Shown one piece after another: positions 53,086-62,865 of a stretch of 64,000 bases of DNA (positions are counted from its first letter, which is position 1; every line of letters begins with the position of its first letter). This DNA is from Desulfobacula sp. (GTDB lineage Bacteria > Desulfobacterota > Desulfobacteria > Desulfobacterales > Desulfobacteraceae). A model generated the notes under the pieces. It ran no database searches, was not told the origin of the DNA, and saw nothing but the letters and a program-made list of their open reading frames with translations. The translations under genes and the position numbers were made by a program. The stretch covers positions 109,239 through 173,238 of the forward strand of contig NZ_JAQYWD010000006.1 of assembly GCF_030145145.1 (NCBI RefSeq). Reading direction: 5' to 3'.

Positions 53086-53589
53086 ATGCGGCATATCATC
53101 AAACAAGTACGGGTTTTATCGACTACCATAAATCACATTTCCGTCTTTGGTCTGATCTTCATGATGTTCCTTACATGTGGGGACATCGTGATGCGGATGT
53201 TTAGTCATCCCATCCCGGGTACCTATGAGATTGTTGGATTCCTTGGAGCGGTCATTGTCGGTTTTGCTCTGGCCCAGACCACGATTCAAAAAAGCCACGT
53301 CGCTGTAGAGATCCTCATAGAAAAGCTTTCAAAGCCAATTCGGAAAGCCTTTTTTCTGGTTACTCAATTTCTGAGTCTGGGCCTTTTTGTATTGATCACC
53401 TTTGAAATAATTCGATACGCCGGTGATATGAAAAGAGCCGGCGAGGTTTCTTTAACGCTTAAAATACCTTATTTCCCGGTACTTTACGGCATTGCTTTTT
53501 CAACCGGAGTTGTGTGCCTCGTTCTTTTTGTCGAACTGCTTCTGGTCGTAAATGGAAAGAGAGATCCATGGTTCAGTTGGCAAGAATGA
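53086..53589 (+). CDS. dctQ: TRAP transporter small permease DctQ-type
   Basis: 167 residues with four membrane segments (about 17-38, 47-70, 90-112, 133-155) and the DctQ signature GTYEIVGFLGAVIVGFALAQ near 46. Start chosen at MRHIIK with AAGGAG 9 nt upstream; a longer frame reads into dctP. Confidence 0.9.
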   Translation: MRHIIKQVRVLSTTINHISVFGLIFMMFLTCGDIVMRMFSHPIPGTYEIVGFLGAVIVGFALAQTTIQKSHVAVEILIEKLSKPIRKAFFLVTQFLSLGLFVLITFEIIRYAGDMKRAGEVSLTLKIPYFPVLYGIAFSTGVVCLVLFVELLLVVNGKRDPWFSWQE

Positions 53590-53744
53590 TTTGTTCCATA
53601 CCAAGTCAGTCAGCAGTACCCATTGAGCTGAAACCCTTGGAAAATTGGGCTGAAATGTGTCAAGAAGCGATTAAAACCGTCTTGAACGATTTGCAAGTTG
53701 GCTGGAATTCAGGAGAAAATATCGTTTCGTCCAAATGTTTTTAG
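53568..53744 (+). other. Possible small ORF in the dctQ-dctM gap
   Basis: A 58-codon frame (MVQLARMICSIPSQSAVPIE start) begins 21 nt before the dctQ stop and fills most of the 232-nt space before dctM. No ribosome site beyond GAGAG and no family recognised. TRAP genes normally abut, so the space is odd; the frame could be chance. Confidence 0.25.
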
Positions 53745-53821
53745 ACAGGCGGTTTTTATTGATCCTAATACTGTGAAATTTAGAGTACTCAGTTTGGAAA
53801 ATATTGATAGGAGATAGATGC

Positions 53822-55123
53822 ATGGATCCAACATTGGTAGGTATTATCGGTCTGATCGTCCTGATTGTTTTGTTGTTTTCAAAAATGCCGGTTGGATTCG
53901 CGATGGCACTGGTCGGTTTTGTCGGTTATACATATATCGTATCATTTGAAGCCGGATTGCGGGTATTAGCATCCGATATCTTCGCCACGTGGGGGTCTTA
54001 CAATTTGACCGTTGTCCCTTTGTTTATCTTCATGGGGCAAATATCCTATCATTCCGGCATCAGCCGCCGGCTGTACAATACCGCCTACACACTTATTGGG
54101 CATCTGCACGGGGGACTCGCCATGGCCACCATTTTGGCATGCGCCGGATTTGCCGCTATCTGCGGTTCAACCACCGCCTCGGCCGCGACCATGACTACAG
54201 TCGCTCTGCCTGAGATGAAGCGCTACAAATACGACATGGGGCTGGCTACCGGTACAATTGCCGCGGGGGGCAGCCTTGGTATACTCATTCCGCCCAGTGT
54301 GATCTTCATTATATACGGAATCATGACTGAACAATCCATCGGCAGGCTTTTTGCCGCCGGAATATTGCCCGGTCTGATGTTATCTGCCATGTTCATGATC
54401 ACCATTTACATTGTGACCAGAGTGAATCCAGAACTCGGTCCTGCTGGACCGAAAACGACCTTCAAAGAAAAAATAGCCTCCCTTCCGGGGACTATCGAGA
54501 TGTTGTTTATTTTTATTTTGATCATGAGTGGGCTTTTTCTCGGTTTTTTTACGCCCACAGAAGCTGGCGCCGCTGGCGCTTTCATTACATTGACGCTGGC
54601 GGTCATCAGAAGACAACTGAGTTGGAAAAAATTCTTCCTTGCAGGCAACGAGAGCGTAAGAACCGCCTGCATGGTCATGGTTATTGTTGCAGGCGCCACG
54701 ATTTTTGGCCATTTTCTGGCGGTAACTCAGATTCCTTATTTGCTTGCTGAATGGGTGGCGGCCCTTCCGCTTCCGGCATGGGCGATCATGACGGTGATTA
54801 TCCTTATCTATCTGGCTGGCGGGTGTTTCATGGATTCGCTGGGAATGATCTTACTGACCATTCCTATCTTCTACCCGGTGGTCATCAATCTGGGTTACGA
54901 CCCTATCTGGTTTGGTGTTACAATCGTTCTGATCTGCGAAATGGGCGTCATCACACCGCCGGTGGGTGTCAATGTTTATGTGGTCAATGGTGTTGCCAAA
55001 GACGTTTCGCTGCAAACGATCTTCCGAGGAGTGATGCCGATGTTGCTGGCCTTGATCGTCTGCAATTTTCTGTTGATTTTTTTCCCTCAAATCGTTCTAT
55101 TTTTGCCGAACCTCATGAATTGA
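53822..55123 (+). CDS. dctM: TRAP transporter large permease DctM-type
   Basis: 433 residues, twelve or so membrane segments. Signatures FAMALVGFVGYTYIV near residue 25, GSTTASAATMTTVALPEMKR near 120 and GGSLGILIPPSVIFIIYG near 151 are typical. Couples sodium entry to substrate uptake. Start ATG with AGGAG 8 nt upstream; six codons earlier another ATG would bypass it. Confidence 0.92.
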   Translation: MDPTLVGIIGLIVLIVLLFSKMPVGFAMALVGFVGYTYIVSFEAGLRVLASDIFATWGSYNLTVVPLFIFMGQISYHSGISRRLYNTAYTLIGHLHGGLAMATILACAGFAAICGSTTASAATMTTVALPEMKRYKYDMGLATGTIAAGGSLGILIPPSVIFIIYGIMTEQSIGRLFAAGILPGLMLSAMFMITIYIVTRVNPELGPAGPKTTFKEKIASLPGTIEMLFIFILIMSGLFLGFFTPTEAGAAGAFITLTLAVIRRQLSWKKFFLAGNESVRTACMVMVIVAGATIFGHFLAVTQIPYLLAEWVAALPLPAWAIMTVIILIYLAGGCFMDSLGMILLTIPIFYPVVINLGYDPIWFGVTIVLICEMGVITPPVGVNVYVVNGVAKDVSLQTIFRGVMPMLLALIVCNFLLIFFPQIVLFLPNLMN

Positions 55124-55461
55124 GGTTCATCAGCAAATCGCTTACTTTGCGTAGCTTAAAGAGTTGATGCACCTGAATAATAATGGGAATATCAAACTTT
55201 AAATTGAGGTGTGGACATCAGCACTATCCCATTTTTTTGTATTAGCCATACAAGATTGGAGAATGGAATCATGCCTACAAGTTTTATTGCCAATCTTCTA
55301 TCTTCGCATCAGGTGGGATACAATCAAAGAAATTCAGCAATGAGAATAAAGTACCCGATCAAAAATTAAACAGAATCAATTGTCCTGTAATCTATAAAGA
55401 TATTTTAAAATTAAGGGCTTAACATAAAAGTTGAAAAAAATAATAAACCCATGGAGGAATG
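55124..55461. other. 338-nt intergenic region between dctM and the CoA ligase
   Basis: AT-rich; the segment around 55180-55240 has a short stem AATGGGA/TCCCATT before a T-run, which may act as a weak terminator with a long loop. No ORF or RNA was found. The CoA ligase has its own GGAGG. Confidence 0.4.
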
Positions 55462-56784
55462 ATGAATTTAAACGATAGGAAGATATTTAATGAAAAGATG
55501 GAAACACTTTCGGACGATGAGCTATATGGACATCACCAGAAAAAATTTCTTAGTCAATTAGAATATCTATACAAAAATTCTAAACTTTATCAAGAAAAAT
55601 TTAAAACGGCAGATATTCAGTTGGGAGACATAAAGCGCCTTGAGGATATCGTTAAACTACCTTTCACAAAAAAACATGAATTGCGGGAAGCACAGCGATA
55701 TAACCCGCCGGTAGGCAATCATCGGGCCTGCTCGGAAGATCAACTATCACGTGTGTATTCATCCAGCGGCACCACAGGGGTTCCGACCTACATCGGTCTA
55801 ACCCGTAACGACATAAATGATGTTCAGGCCGAAGCCATAGCAAGGCTTTGCTGGGCCGGTGGCATCCGGCCAAACAGCCGGGTGGTCAATATCCCGACGG
55901 CGCCCTTTATTGCAGACACCTTCAGAGAAGGTATTGAAAAAACCGGGGCAACAAACATTCCGACCGGTTTCAATGTCGACAGAGTCATAAGCGCCTTCAA
56001 GTACCAGGGGGCTGATGCCCTGCACGCAACAGTTTCTTTTTGGACTTATCTGCTTGATAAGCTAGAACGCCTCGATATTAATCCTAAAACTTTTGGCCTA
56101 AGAAGAATTATCGGCGGGGCTGAGGGCGGCACAAAGCTTATCAGACCCCTGATTGAAGAAAGCTTCGGTGCGACAGCAATTGAAGGCATGGGAATGGGTG
56201 AGATGAGCTGTATCATTTTTGGAGAATGTCTTGAAGATCGTGGCAATGGCATGCATTATTTATCTCAGGGAATTGTCCATGTAGAGCTGATCCATCCACA
56301 AACACTTGAAACCATACCTATTGAAGCAGGAGCTGAAGGAGAACTGGTGTACACTTCTCTAGAATCTCGCGGTATGCCCCTTATGCGATACAGGTCTCGG
56401 GATAATGTCAGGATTCTTTCAACTGCCCCCTGTATTTGCGGCCGGACAGGTTTTAAAATTGAAGTACTTGGCCGGACAGATGATATGCTGACTATTTTAG
56501 GTGTCAATGTTTATCCCCTGGCTATCCTGGATGTTGTGTCATCATTGAAACCTCTTGTCAGTGGTGCTGTTGAAATTCAGCTTGAAGCACCAGGCCCGGT
56601 TGTGGAGCCACCGCTGAAATTAAAAGTGGAGACAGGAGACCAACCGGGCGATGGAAAAAAATTAAAAAAATTGATTGAGACAAAAATACGAGAAAAATTA
56701 ATTTTCAGAGCCAATGTTGAACTGGTGGATGAACTGCCAAAAGCCCAGTATAAAACACAACTCATAAAAAAAGTGTATAAATAA
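55462..56784 (+). CDS. paaK: Phenylacetate-CoA ligase family AMP-dependent enzyme
   Basis: 440 residues, the length of PaaK-type ligases. YSSSGTTGVPTYIG near residue 98 is the AMP-binding P-loop; EGMGMGEM near 240 and MPLMRYRSRDNVRI near 311 complete the adenylation site. Converts an aryl- or alkyl-carboxylate to its CoA thioester. Start taken at the second of two adjacent ATGs because GGAGG is only one base from the first. Located behind an XRE-cupin regulator and a TRAP transporter, so the imported acid is probably its substrate. Confidence 0.9.
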   Translation: MNLNDRKIFNEKMETLSDDELYGHHQKKFLSQLEYLYKNSKLYQEKFKTADIQLGDIKRLEDIVKLPFTKKHELREAQRYNPPVGNHRACSEDQLSRVYSSSGTTGVPTYIGLTRNDINDVQAEAIARLCWAGGIRPNSRVVNIPTAPFIADTFREGIEKTGATNIPTGFNVDRVISAFKYQGADALHATVSFWTYLLDKLERLDINPKTFGLRRIIGGAEGGTKLIRPLIEESFGATAIEGMGMGEMSCIIFGECLEDRGNGMHYLSQGIVHVELIHPQTLETIPIEAGAEGELVYTSLESRGMPLMRYRSRDNVRILSTAPCICGRTGFKIEVLGRTDDMLTILGVNVYPLAILDVVSSLKPLVSGAVEIQLEAPGPVVEPPLKLKVETGDQPGDGKKLKKLIETKIREKLIFRANVELVDELPKAQYKTQLIKKVYK

Positions 56785-56881
56785 CGCTCTGATAAATTTT
56801 TAGTGAACAAGTGACGGTGAAATACAGGGTGGGGGCACTGCTTGATATAGACCCCTCCCTGGTTTTCCTTCTCAGATGGTT

Positions 56882-57167
56882 TCACAAGCACTTCCCAATA
56901 TCCGCCCTTATCTGGGCGATTCTTTTTAACACACCCATCTTTTTGAGGTTTTTCCGGATGCGGATAAACCCGGTGCCATATTTTTCAATATCGCCTGTCA
57001 GGACAAAGGGTACTGCCAGATTTCCTTACTTGCCTTAAACCTACCGATATGAATGGAATATCCGTGGTTACCGAATAACAGAATGGCCGCCAAGGCGGGC
57101 TTGCCCGACGTGATCAATTTACGCTTGGTCATATTGGTCAGCAGATCATCCAGCAGTGTGATACTTT
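56882..57167 (-). pseudogene. AlbA_2/RecG-like ATP-binding protein remnants
   Basis: Two frames on the minus strand carry recognisable pieces: KRKLITSGKPALAAILLFG followed by SIHIGRFKASKEI ending in TGA, and after a frame change LTGDIEKYGTGFIRIRKNLK to a TGA. Both are conserved segments of the Schlafen AlbA_2/helicase-like protein family. The middle and the N-terminus are missing. So this is a decayed gene fragment. Confidence 0.7.
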
Positions 57168-57176
57168 TTTTTTAAA

Positions 57177-57311
57177 AACTGGCAGTTCTGGATGGTGGTC
57201 GGCACTATCGGGTTTGGCATGTTTTATTTGTTCATCTGTTTCAGTGCAGACCATTCGCCTGGATGGATCATAGCAGCCACCTGGCAGTTGACCATTTGTT
57301 ATATCCCCTGA
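57177..57311 (+). pseudogene. EmrE-type (DMT) multidrug transporter fragment
   Basis: The frame reads NWQFWMVVGTIGFGMFYLFI, then CFSADHSPGWIIAATWQLTI and CYIP to a TGA. It resembles the second and third membrane segments of putative multidrug resistance efflux proteins (FWxxxGFGxFYxxxCFxxxxxPGWxxAxTWQxTI). No start and no remaining helices. Confidence 0.65.
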
Positions 57312-57441
57312 CCCTTAAGGATACAGTTTGAATGGTTGAATCTTTGAAAAGTTAATGAATAGTTGCAAGAATAATTGACTCTTGAAATTTGAAAAAGCCT
57401 CCATATTGTGGTTTAAACAATTTGAGATAAAGCGCGAACTC

Positions 57442-57458
57442 ACAGGGAAAGTCTTGGG
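57442..57458. repeat. ACAGGGAAAGTCTTGGG repeat, copy A
   Basis: Shares 17 nt exactly with copy C (63162-63178) and 13 nt (ACAGGGAAAGTCT) with copy B (61448-61460). Unlike B and C, the GTAGTCCTCGC block about 45 nt further on is absent, so this copy is partial. Confidence 0.5.
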
Positions 57459-57773
57459 TAGCTTTTCTATCATAGAAAACCCGGATTTCACGTTAAAGTC
57501 CACACCACCGTCCTGATGCTGAGCACCCAGCACTTCTTTTTTTGGAAGTTGTCGCTCTATTTGGAATTTTGCTCATGACGGATGATACCATCTATAGTCG
57601 CGAGTAATTCGATTCAAACCTATGAAGTTTTTTGCATTATTATAATATTTATTGTAACGTGAATTTGATCAAACGTGCTTAAAGATACTGGTAGAATTCT
57701 TGAACCTTTGAAGGATTATGGCTAATGCAAGTATGTAAAAAATCGTCCTCCAGCATAATTATAGGTCAAAATC

Positions 57774-60700
57774 ATGTCTAAAAAGTCCACCTACGAAGAA
57801 CTGAAAAAAAGAGTCCAAGGATTAGAGCAGGTTGAACTGGAACATAAGCGGACTGAGGAAGAACTTGCGCAGATATTTTCCATGTCCCTTGATATGATCT
57901 GTATCGCTGAAATCAATACTGCAACCTTTCTTAGAATCAATCCTGCATTTACAGATATCCTTGGTTACTCTGAAGAAGAACTATTAGAAAAGTCATTTTT
58001 TAAATTTATTCATCCTGATGACATTGATTCAACACTATCGGTGGTTGAGAAGAAGCTACAGAGTGGTGCAAAGGTAATCAATTTTGACAACCGATATCGG
58101 TGCAAAGATGGAAGTTATCGATGGTTGAGTTGGGTATCTCATCCCGACCTGAAAAAAGGCGTCACTTTTGCAATTGCCCGCGACATCACTGAATGGAAAC
58201 AAAAAGAAGCTGCATTGAAAAAAAACAAAGCGCTCCTCGACGCCACCGGCCGTATGGCCAGAGTGGGAGGATGGGAATTGGATGCAGATACAATGGAGTT
58301 GACTTGGACTGATGAGACCTATCGCATTCATGATGTTCCATTGGATCAAAATCCACCTTTACAGGAAGCGATCAGTTTCTTTCACACTGAAGACAGGCCA
58401 CAGCTTGAACAAGTCATTAAACGAGCACTTGATCACGGTGAGTCCTATGACATGGAGATCCGATTCATCACCGCCAAAGGAAAACATCTGTGGACACGGA
58501 GCATATGCCATCCAGAGATCGTTGATGGGAAAACTGTCAGGCTGAAGGGAACCTTCCAGGACATCACCAAGCAAAAAATAGCAGAACTTGCTCTCAAGGA
58601 AAGTGAAGAGCGTACCCGATACCTTTCGGAAGCTTCAATGGAAGCAATTTTTTTCACAAAAGATGGGTTCTGCATAGAAGCAAACAAGGCCGCTGCTGAA
58701 ATGTTTGGCTGCAAAGATCCTTCAGAATTAATAGGGCTTTTTGGGACAGATATCATTGCCCCGGAAAGCCATGAAATTGTCAAAAACCACATGCTAAAGA
58801 ATAAATTTGATACTTATGATGCAATTGGAATGCGTAAAAATGGCCAAAAATTCCCAATTTCCATTCGAGCAAAGACAATGCCTTATAAAAATAAAGGAGT
58901 TGTCCGGGTAACATCAATCATTGATATAACAGATCGTAAAAAGTCAGAAAAAGCCTTGATCAATTCTGAACTAAAATGGCGAAATGTTCTTGTTAACACA
59001 CCTCAAATAGGCATTACTCTAAACCCTGAGGCTAAGATAACTTTTGTAAATACACATTTTTTGAAATTGACAGGTTGGGAGGAAAAAGAGGTTATCGGCC
59101 AGGATTGGTTTGATATGTTCATCCCCGAACATATTCGAGAAGAGGTGAGAAAGTTTTTCCTTGAAGTAATGAGGCAAAAGACTACCACTGGATTTTCCAC
59201 TTATGAAAATGAGATCCTTGATAGACATGGTGTACACATAAATGTGTCCTGGTCTAATGTGCTTACCAAAGATATTAATGAGAATATCGTTGATGTTACA
59301 TGTTTAGGTGTTGATCTGACAGAGCGCCGGCGGGCTGAAACAGCACTTAAAGAAAGTGAAGCTTATATGCGAAGCATCTTCCGAGCTGCGCCGACGGGTA
59401 TTGGAGTCATACATGACAGGGTATTCAGGCAAGTCAATGATAAATTTTGTGAAATGCTGGGTTTTTCAAGAGATGAGTTAATCGGTCAGCAGTCGGTACT
59501 TATTTATCCTTCAGTTGATGAATTTGAAAAAGTGGGTCGGGAGAAATATGAACAAATAAAGGTAAAAGGGACAGGGACTGTCGAAACAGTAATGAAGCGT
59601 AAAAACGGGGAACTTATTAACGTTTTAATGAGTTCAACACCTATTGAAATCAATGATTTAAGTGCTGGTGTTACTTTTACAGCGCTTGACATCACTGAAA
59701 GTAAGCAGGCAGAGAAGGCACTGCAGGAATCCCATGAACGATTCCTTACTGTGTTGGAAAGTATTGACGCCACTATTTATGTTGCAGATATGAAAACTCA
59801 TGAGATTCTTTTCATGAACAAGCACATGATTGATAGTTTTGGTCTGGACCTGACAGGTGAAATATGTTGGCATGCTTTCAGAGGAGAATCAAAACCATGT
59901 AAACACTGTAACAATGATAAGCTTATCGATGAAAATGGTATCCCGACAGGTGTTATTTCTTGGCAGGGTAAAAATCCAAAAACAGGGAAATGGTACGTCA
60001 ATTATGACCGGGCAATAGAATGGATTGACGGCCGCTTGGTCCGAATCCAAATCGCAACCGACATTACAGATCTGAAAAAAATGGAAGAACAACTTCGCCA
60101 GGCCCAAAAAATGGAATCGATTGGAAGGCTTGCAGGTGGAGTTGCGCATGATTTTAATAATATGCTGAGTATTATTCTTGGCAATACTGAAATGATCTTG
60201 GAAGATTTAGATAAAACAAATCCAGTTATTAAAAACCTCCATGAAATTTATAAAGCTGCCGAGCGATCAACCAACCTTACACGCCAGTTATTAGCTTTTG
60301 CTCGCAAACAAACAATTTCACCTAAAGAGCTTGACCTGAATGAAGCTATCGAGAGAATGCTGAAAATGCTGAGACGGTTGATCGGTGAGAACATCAACCT
60401 TGCTTGGCTACCCAAAATAAACCTTTGGTCGATCAAGATAGATCCTTCCCAGATTGATCAAATTTTGGCCAATTTATGCGTTAATGCAAAAGATGCTATA
60501 AAAGATGTCGGAAAAGTTACGATTGAGACTGACAATGTAATTTTTGACATGGACTATTGCCTCAAATACAATGGTTTTGTGCCTGGTGATTATGTAATGA
60601 TTGCGTTCAGCGACAATGGGTGTGGCATGGATAAGGAAATATTAGGAAACCTTTTCGAACCGTTTTTCACTACAAAAGGTATTGGCGAAGGAACAGGTCT

Positions 60701-61241
60701 CGGATTGGCAACCGTATACGGAATTGTAAAACAAAACAATGGGTTCATCAATGTTTACAGCGAAGTGGACAAAGGAACAACTTTCAGACTCTATTTTCCA
60801 AGGCATGCAGGGAAAGTACATCTGGCCGAAAAGCCGGTATCAAAAAAAACTGATGAAACAGGCTGGAAAACTATCCTTTTAGTGGAGGATGAAGAGGCCA
60901 TTTTAAAAATGGCGACCTTGATGCTCGAACGCTTGGGTTATAGTGTAATTGCGGCATCGAATCCTATGGAGGCCTTAAAAATTGGGAAATCACATGCCAA
61001 ACAGATTCATCTGCTCATTACCGATGTTGTAATGCCTGGCATGAATGGTCGAGAACTATCTAAAGAAATGTATAAACACTTTCCAGATCTTAAATGTCTC
61101 TTCATGTCCGGGTACACTGCCAACGTGATTGCCCATCACGGAGTATTGGATGACGATATGCAGTTTATCCAAAAACCATTCTCAAGGCAAGATTTGGCTG
61201 CGAAAGTCAGGGAAGTGTTGGATGAATACGAAAATCCATAG
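57774..61241 (+). CDS. Hybrid sensor histidine kinase with about six PAS domains and a receiver
   Basis: 1155 residues, no membrane segment, so cytoplasmic. After a short coiled coil ([18 protein letters not shown]) come about six PAS domains (roughly 30-150, 155-270, 275-395, 400-520, 525-645, 650-765), several closed by PAC-type sequences such as [12 protein letters not shown] and DITDRKKSE. The penultimate part is a HisKA/HATPase pair: H792 in [16 protein letters not shown]-box [11 protein letters not shown]-boxes FSDNGCGMD and [15 protein letters not shown]. The C-terminus is a receiver with D1084 in [11 protein letters not shown] and the switch Lys in IQKPFS. One PAS (about 650-765) contains CKHCNND, a possible redox or metal site. 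No response regulator with an output domain lies beside it. Confidence 0.93.
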   Translation: MSKKSTYEELKKRVQGLEQVELEHKRTEEELAQIFSMSLDMICIAEINTATFLRINPAFTDILGYSEEELLEKSFFKFIHPDDIDSTLSVVEKKLQSGAKVINFDNRYRCKDGSYRWLSWVSHPDLKKGVTFAIARDITEWKQKEAALKKNKALLDATGRMARVGGWELDADTMELTWTDETYRIHDVPLDQNPPLQEAISFFHTEDRPQLEQVIKRALDHGESYDMEIRFITAKGKHLWTRSICHPEIVDGKTVRLKGTFQDITKQKIAELALKESEERTRYLSEASMEAIFFTKDGFCIEANKAAAEMFGCKDPSELIGLFGTDIIAPESHEIVKNHMLKNKFDTYDAIGMRKNGQKFPISIRAKTMPYKNKGVVRVTSIIDITDRKKSEKALINSELKWRNVLVNTPQIGITLNPEAKITFVNTHFLKLTGWEEKEVIGQDWFDMFIPEHIREEVRKFFLEVMRQKTTTGFSTYENEILDRHGVHINVSWSNVLTKDINENIVDVTCLGVDLTERRRAETALKESEAYMRSIFRAAPTGIGVIHDRVFRQVNDKFCEMLGFSRDELIGQQSVLIYPSVDEFEKVGREKYEQIKVKGTGTVETVMKRKNGELINVLMSSTPIEINDLSAGVTFTALDITESKQAEKALQESHERFLTVLESIDATIYVADMKTHEILFMNKHMIDSFGLDLTGEICWHAFRGESKPCKHCNNDKLIDENGIPTGVISWQGKNPKTGKWYVNYDRAIEWIDGRLVRIQIATDITDLKKMEEQLRQAQKMESIGRLAGGVAHDFNNMLSIILGNTEMILEDLDKTNPVIKNLHEIYKAAERSTNLTRQLLAFARKQTISPKELDLNEAIERMLKMLRRLIGENINLAWLPKINLWSIKIDPSQIDQILANLCVNAKDAIKDVGKVTIETDNVIFDMDYCLKYNGFVPGDYVMIAFSDNGCGMDKEILGNLFEPFFTTKGIGEGTGLGLATVYGIVKQNNGFINVYSEVDKGTTFRLYFPRHAGKVHLAEKPVSKKTDETGWKTILLVEDEEAILKMATLMLERLGYSVIAASNPMEALKIGKSHAKQIHLLITDVVMPGMNGRELSKEMYKHFPDLKCLFMSGYTANVIAHHGVLDDDMQFIQKPFSRQDLAAKVREVLDEYENP

Positions 61242-61427
61242 ATAATTTGGCAGGTTGACGGTGAGTATTTTGTCTATCTACAGTCGCTGTACGCACTTAA
61301 TCAAAAGGCGTTGACTTCTTTTTCCAGTGCTGACCGCAATCAAAATTTTACCGGAGGAGATTAGTATTCAAAGTCCGGGCTTTAAGAAAACCCGTGGGCG
61401 ATATTACATATTGTATTTGAATTGTTT

Positions 61428-61949
61428 TTATAAAAACACCCGGACTGACAGGGAAAGTCTATGGTCGTTATCCATCTGAAAAACTGGACTTAGTCGATAG
61501 GTAGTCCTCGCTTTTTTTTGCAAAAAGAATTCTGTTCCCTTTTTACTGACATCGACCGCATCCATCAGATGGCTCAACCTGATGCCCTGCCACCTGGAAT
61601 CCAGAAGTGTCCATCCGGTGACACAGTGGACATCACAGATAAGGTCGGTCTGAGGAAACTTCATGAGGTCGTCCCACTTGAAAATCGTGGACTTTTTCAC
61701 CTCCCCTTTAATCTGCAGCTGCCATTTGGGATCAAGGCCCGGGCCTGAGATCCCTCCCATTGGCTGAATGGATTCAACCGCCATCTGCCCGGGTGGTAAC
61801 CGCGGCCTGCCATCCGGCCTTAACTGGTCGGCCAACTCATCATTGGCAGCATGCGAGAGTTTAACAAAAGTTCCGGGCAGGCCGATCTGAACCAGTGCAC
61901 CACCGGAAAGCGCCATAAATTCACGTCGTGACAACTTGTTGTTTTCCAT
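61428..61949 (-). pseudogene. Truncated Tat-exported molybdopterin oxidoreductase (sulfite oxidase/YedY-like)
   Basis: The N-terminus has a twin-arginine signal (KLSRREFMALSGG, residues 5-17). The Mo-cofactor domain begins with WQLQIKGEVKKS and contains the Mo-binding Cys109 in CDVHCVTGW. After about residue 145 the frame enters repeat copy B (61448-61511) and ends in unrelated sequence at 173 residues, where the family normally continues for at least 40 more residues with the rest of the fold. So the gene is truncated by the element or a rearrangement at that place. Start at 61949 with GGAGG close upstream. Confidence 0.75.
61448..61511. repeat. Dispersed repeat, copy B
   Basis: 64 nt beginning ACAGGGAAAGTCT and ending GTAGTCCTCGC. 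Copy C (63162-63224) has the same ends, nearly the same length and about 60 percent identity between them, in the same orientation. It lies at the 3' end of the truncated molybdopterin gene. Confidence 0.6.
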
Positions 61950-62325
61950 TCGGCCTCCATTAATTGAGGATTTAAGCAGGGATCGAGAAGTCAAAATGGG
62001 TTTGACAAAAAATTAGAAAAAACAGTTGTCTATAAAGTACGTCTGAAACACAGACCGTCAAGCTGTCCGAAAAGGGGGACCTCTGAAAGCATTTTTCCCG
62101 ATGAGGGGATACGAAAAAATGCAAATTCGGAAGCAGCGCGATGAATCAAGACCGTTTGACAGGTATCGGGACAAATCCGGCTGACCAGGAAAAAATAACT
62201 TAACTTTGGTGCCAGTTTTCTTGGAGAGGATCACCTTATATCTTCTGTACTTTTAAAGCCTATAGAAACCTTTTTTTGATGATGCCTATGAATGATATCC
62301 GGTATCGCCCATGTATCTGGTTTTA
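61950..62325. other. 376-nt intergenic region with a hairpin
   Basis: GCATTTTT at 62089 pairs with AAAAATGC ending at 62122, with an inner CCC/GGG, a stable hairpin between the CMD-family gene and the molybdopterin gene. It could be a terminator for the former or a control element for the latter. No ORF. Confidence 0.45.
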
Positions 62326-62865
62326 TCAACTGACCATACAATTCTGGTCCATCTGAAACACTTCCATCATGATCGAATGATCGATCATATTGACCCCATG
62401 AGCTAAGGCATCAACTAAATCCCTGTCCTCCCAACCCATTTCCTTTAGCCGGTTAATATCGTCAGCATCTATTGAACTCGGGGCTTTGACAGCTTTGACA
62501 ACGAAAGCCAACATAGCTGAATCTTTCTTTTCTAACAGATTCTTTGTTGGATCGGCTTCTATTTTGAGAATATCTTCATCTTCCAAACCCTGCTTTTTTA
62601 AAATATGTTTGTTGAAGTCCATGCAAAAGTTGTAGTTCAAGTTATGGGCTACCAAATAGCGGATATGAGATAGCAGGGCAAAGCTGAGCGTAGGATGATT
62701 TGTATAATAATTTATCCTTTGTAACTGATTATCGAAAATGGCCGGGCTGGCACTCATCATCTCTAAGGGTCTGGGAATAACACCTAAATTTTTCATGAAC
62801 ATGCCATAGGCTTCTTTCATTTTGCCCTCCGCCTTTTCGAGTGACACGGTATTGATCAGGGCCAT
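62326..62865 (-). CDS. Carboxymuconolactone decarboxylase/AhpD-like protein
   Basis: 179 residues, all-helical. MMSASPAIFDNQLQRINYYT, HIRYLVAHNLNYNFCMDFN and ALAHGVNMIDHSIM follow the CMD/AhpD pattern, but the usual CxxC near residue 80 is reduced to a single Cys (NYNFCMDFN), so a peroxiredoxin-reductase role is unlikely. RBS AAAGGAGG before the ATG. It probably is monocistronic between two repeat-bearing regions. Confidence 0.8.
   Translation of the reverse strand: MALINTVSLEKAEGKMKEAYGMFMKNLGVIPRPLEMMSASPAIFDNQLQRINYYTNHPTLSFALLSHIRYLVAHNLNYNFCMDFNKHILKKQGLEDEDILKIEADPTKNLLEKKDSAMLAFVVKAVKAPSSIDADDINRLKEMGWEDRDLVDALAHGVNMIDHSIMMEVFQMDQNCMVS

Larger units (their letters stand above)
56785..57773. 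other. 989-nt gene-decay region upstream of the hybrid kinase
   Basis: Contains the AlbA_2 remnant, the transporter fragment and repeat copy A at 57442-57458. The 210 nt before the kinase are AT-rich and probably hold its promoter, but I see no clear motif. Confidence 0.6.

Noticed and set aside
57315..57533. Minus-strand 72-codon frame crossing repeat A
   Set aside because: Low-complexity, no start signal, includes repeat DNA; not a believable gene.
62089..62122. Hairpin as a molybdenum-cofactor riboswitch of the Tat protein
   Set aside because: The conserved multi-stem core of that riboswitch is not seen; it is a simple A/T-rich stem with an inner CCC/GGG.
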